This document shows, in pieces, positions 24,304 to 24,633 of a stretch of 24,633 nt of DNA. Each line of letters begins with the position of its first letter. Position 1 is the stretch's first letter. The translations under genes were made by a program, and so were the position numbers. This DNA comes from DATLBY01 sp035526665 (GTDB lineage: Bacteria > Acidobacteriota > Terriglobia > Bryobacterales > Bryobacteraceae): assembly GCA_035526665.1 (NCBI GenBank), contig DATLBY010000175.1, positions 1 through 24,633 of the forward strand, in the 5' to 3' direction. Below the pieces are notes generated by a model that was not told the DNA's origin, searched no databases, and saw only the letters and a program-made list of their open reading frames with translations.

Positions 24304-24633
24304 ATGCGCGTTCAACCTGGAGCCGTTGTCCTTACGATACTTGCAGCAGGCCTGCTGTTTTCCGACAGCAAGCCGGCCGCGCCTCCTGTGCCGGCGGCGC
24401 CGGGCTCCGCACGTTTTGAAACTACGGTCGAACCAGTCTTTGCGAAGACCTGCAAACCATGTCACAACGACCGGCTAGCTTCCGGCGGCCTGAATCTGAT
24501 TCCTTACAGCGCGCCTTCGTCCCTTACAGAGCATCGGGACGACTGGGAAAAAATCCTGCAGAAGATCCGATCCGGCGAGATGCCACCCAAGGGAATTCCC
24601 CGCCCGCCTGCGGCGCAGATTGAGACGCTGCTG
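24304..24633 (+). CDS. Secreted haem-c protein, Planctomycete/Acidobacteria cytochrome-domain type (3' end outside window)
   Basis: This is the first 110 codons of a gene that runs off the window end in frame. It has a signal peptide (VVLTILAAGLLFSDS, residues 8-22), a Pro/Ala linker, then FETTVEPVFAKTCKPCHNDR with the haem-c motif CKPCH, and GGLNL. HRDDWEKILQKIRSGEMPPKG follows the usual spacing. This is the N-terminal domain (PSCyt1-like) of the large DUF1587/DUF1592-type proteins that are abundant in Planctomycetes and Solibacter-like Acidobacteria. Full-length members are often 700-1000 residues. The function of the large family is not established; extracellular polymer or haem-linked redox roles have been proposed. 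ATG 24304 is six bases after the inverted-repeat region. Confidence 0.78.
   Translation, partial: MRVQPGAVVLTILAAGLLFSDSKPAAPPVPAAPGSARFETTVEPVFAKTCKPCHNDRLASGGLNLIPYSAPSSLTEHRDDWEKILQKIRSGEMPPKGIPRPPAAQIETLL

Overview
The window is about 60% GC and looks like a chromosomal segment from a free-living soil bacterium. My best guess is an acidobacterium of the Solibacter/Bryobacter type. This rests on the gene mix: a Planctomycete/Acidobacteria-style haem-c protein at the right edge, a lipase maturation factor homologue, a small exported metal-site protein of a type I associate with Acidobacteria, and many GTG/TTG starts. The taxon is an inference and no rRNA or marker gene is present.

Left region (1-5116, minus strand): a three-gene formate dehydrogenase operon with catalytic subunit, four-cluster ferredoxin subunit and NrfD-type membrane subunit, all translationally coupled. 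The catalytic gene is split by an in-frame TGA at 4559-4561. The TGA sits exactly where FdnG-type enzymes carry selenocysteine. It is followed by a perfect 7-bp hairpin with the SelB-type loop GGUCU at the same distance as in E. coli fdhF, so I annotate one 1081-residue selenoprotein. It has no twin-arginine signal.

Metal efflux region (5242-12669, plus strand): a Cys-rich small lipoprotein, then CusC-, CusB- and CusA-like proteins (a tripartite RND pump with the Cu/Ag methionine triad), then two small exported proteins in overlapping frames. A 48-residue metallothionein-like gene (16460-16606, minus), about 4 kb further on, fits the same metal-handling theme.

Accessory patch (12709-14258): a BrnT/BrnA toxin-antitoxin pair with an inverted repeat just before its start codon, a tiny orphan ORF, and an endonuclease/exonuclease/phosphatase-family gene on the opposite strand.

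Right region (14393-24633): a coupled NAD-epimerase-like/DapA-like pair; the metallothionein; a solitary ABC ATPase followed by a lipase maturation factor-like membrane protein; a B12-binding-type radical SAM protein convergent with a small-molecule O-methyltransferase; an aldehyde dehydrogenase; a nucleoside-hydrolase-like protein whose metal-binding Asp motif is altered; and the N-terminal part of a secreted haem-c protein cut by the window end. No rRNA, tRNA, CRISPR array, insertion sequence or stretch over 300 bases without a gene was seen.
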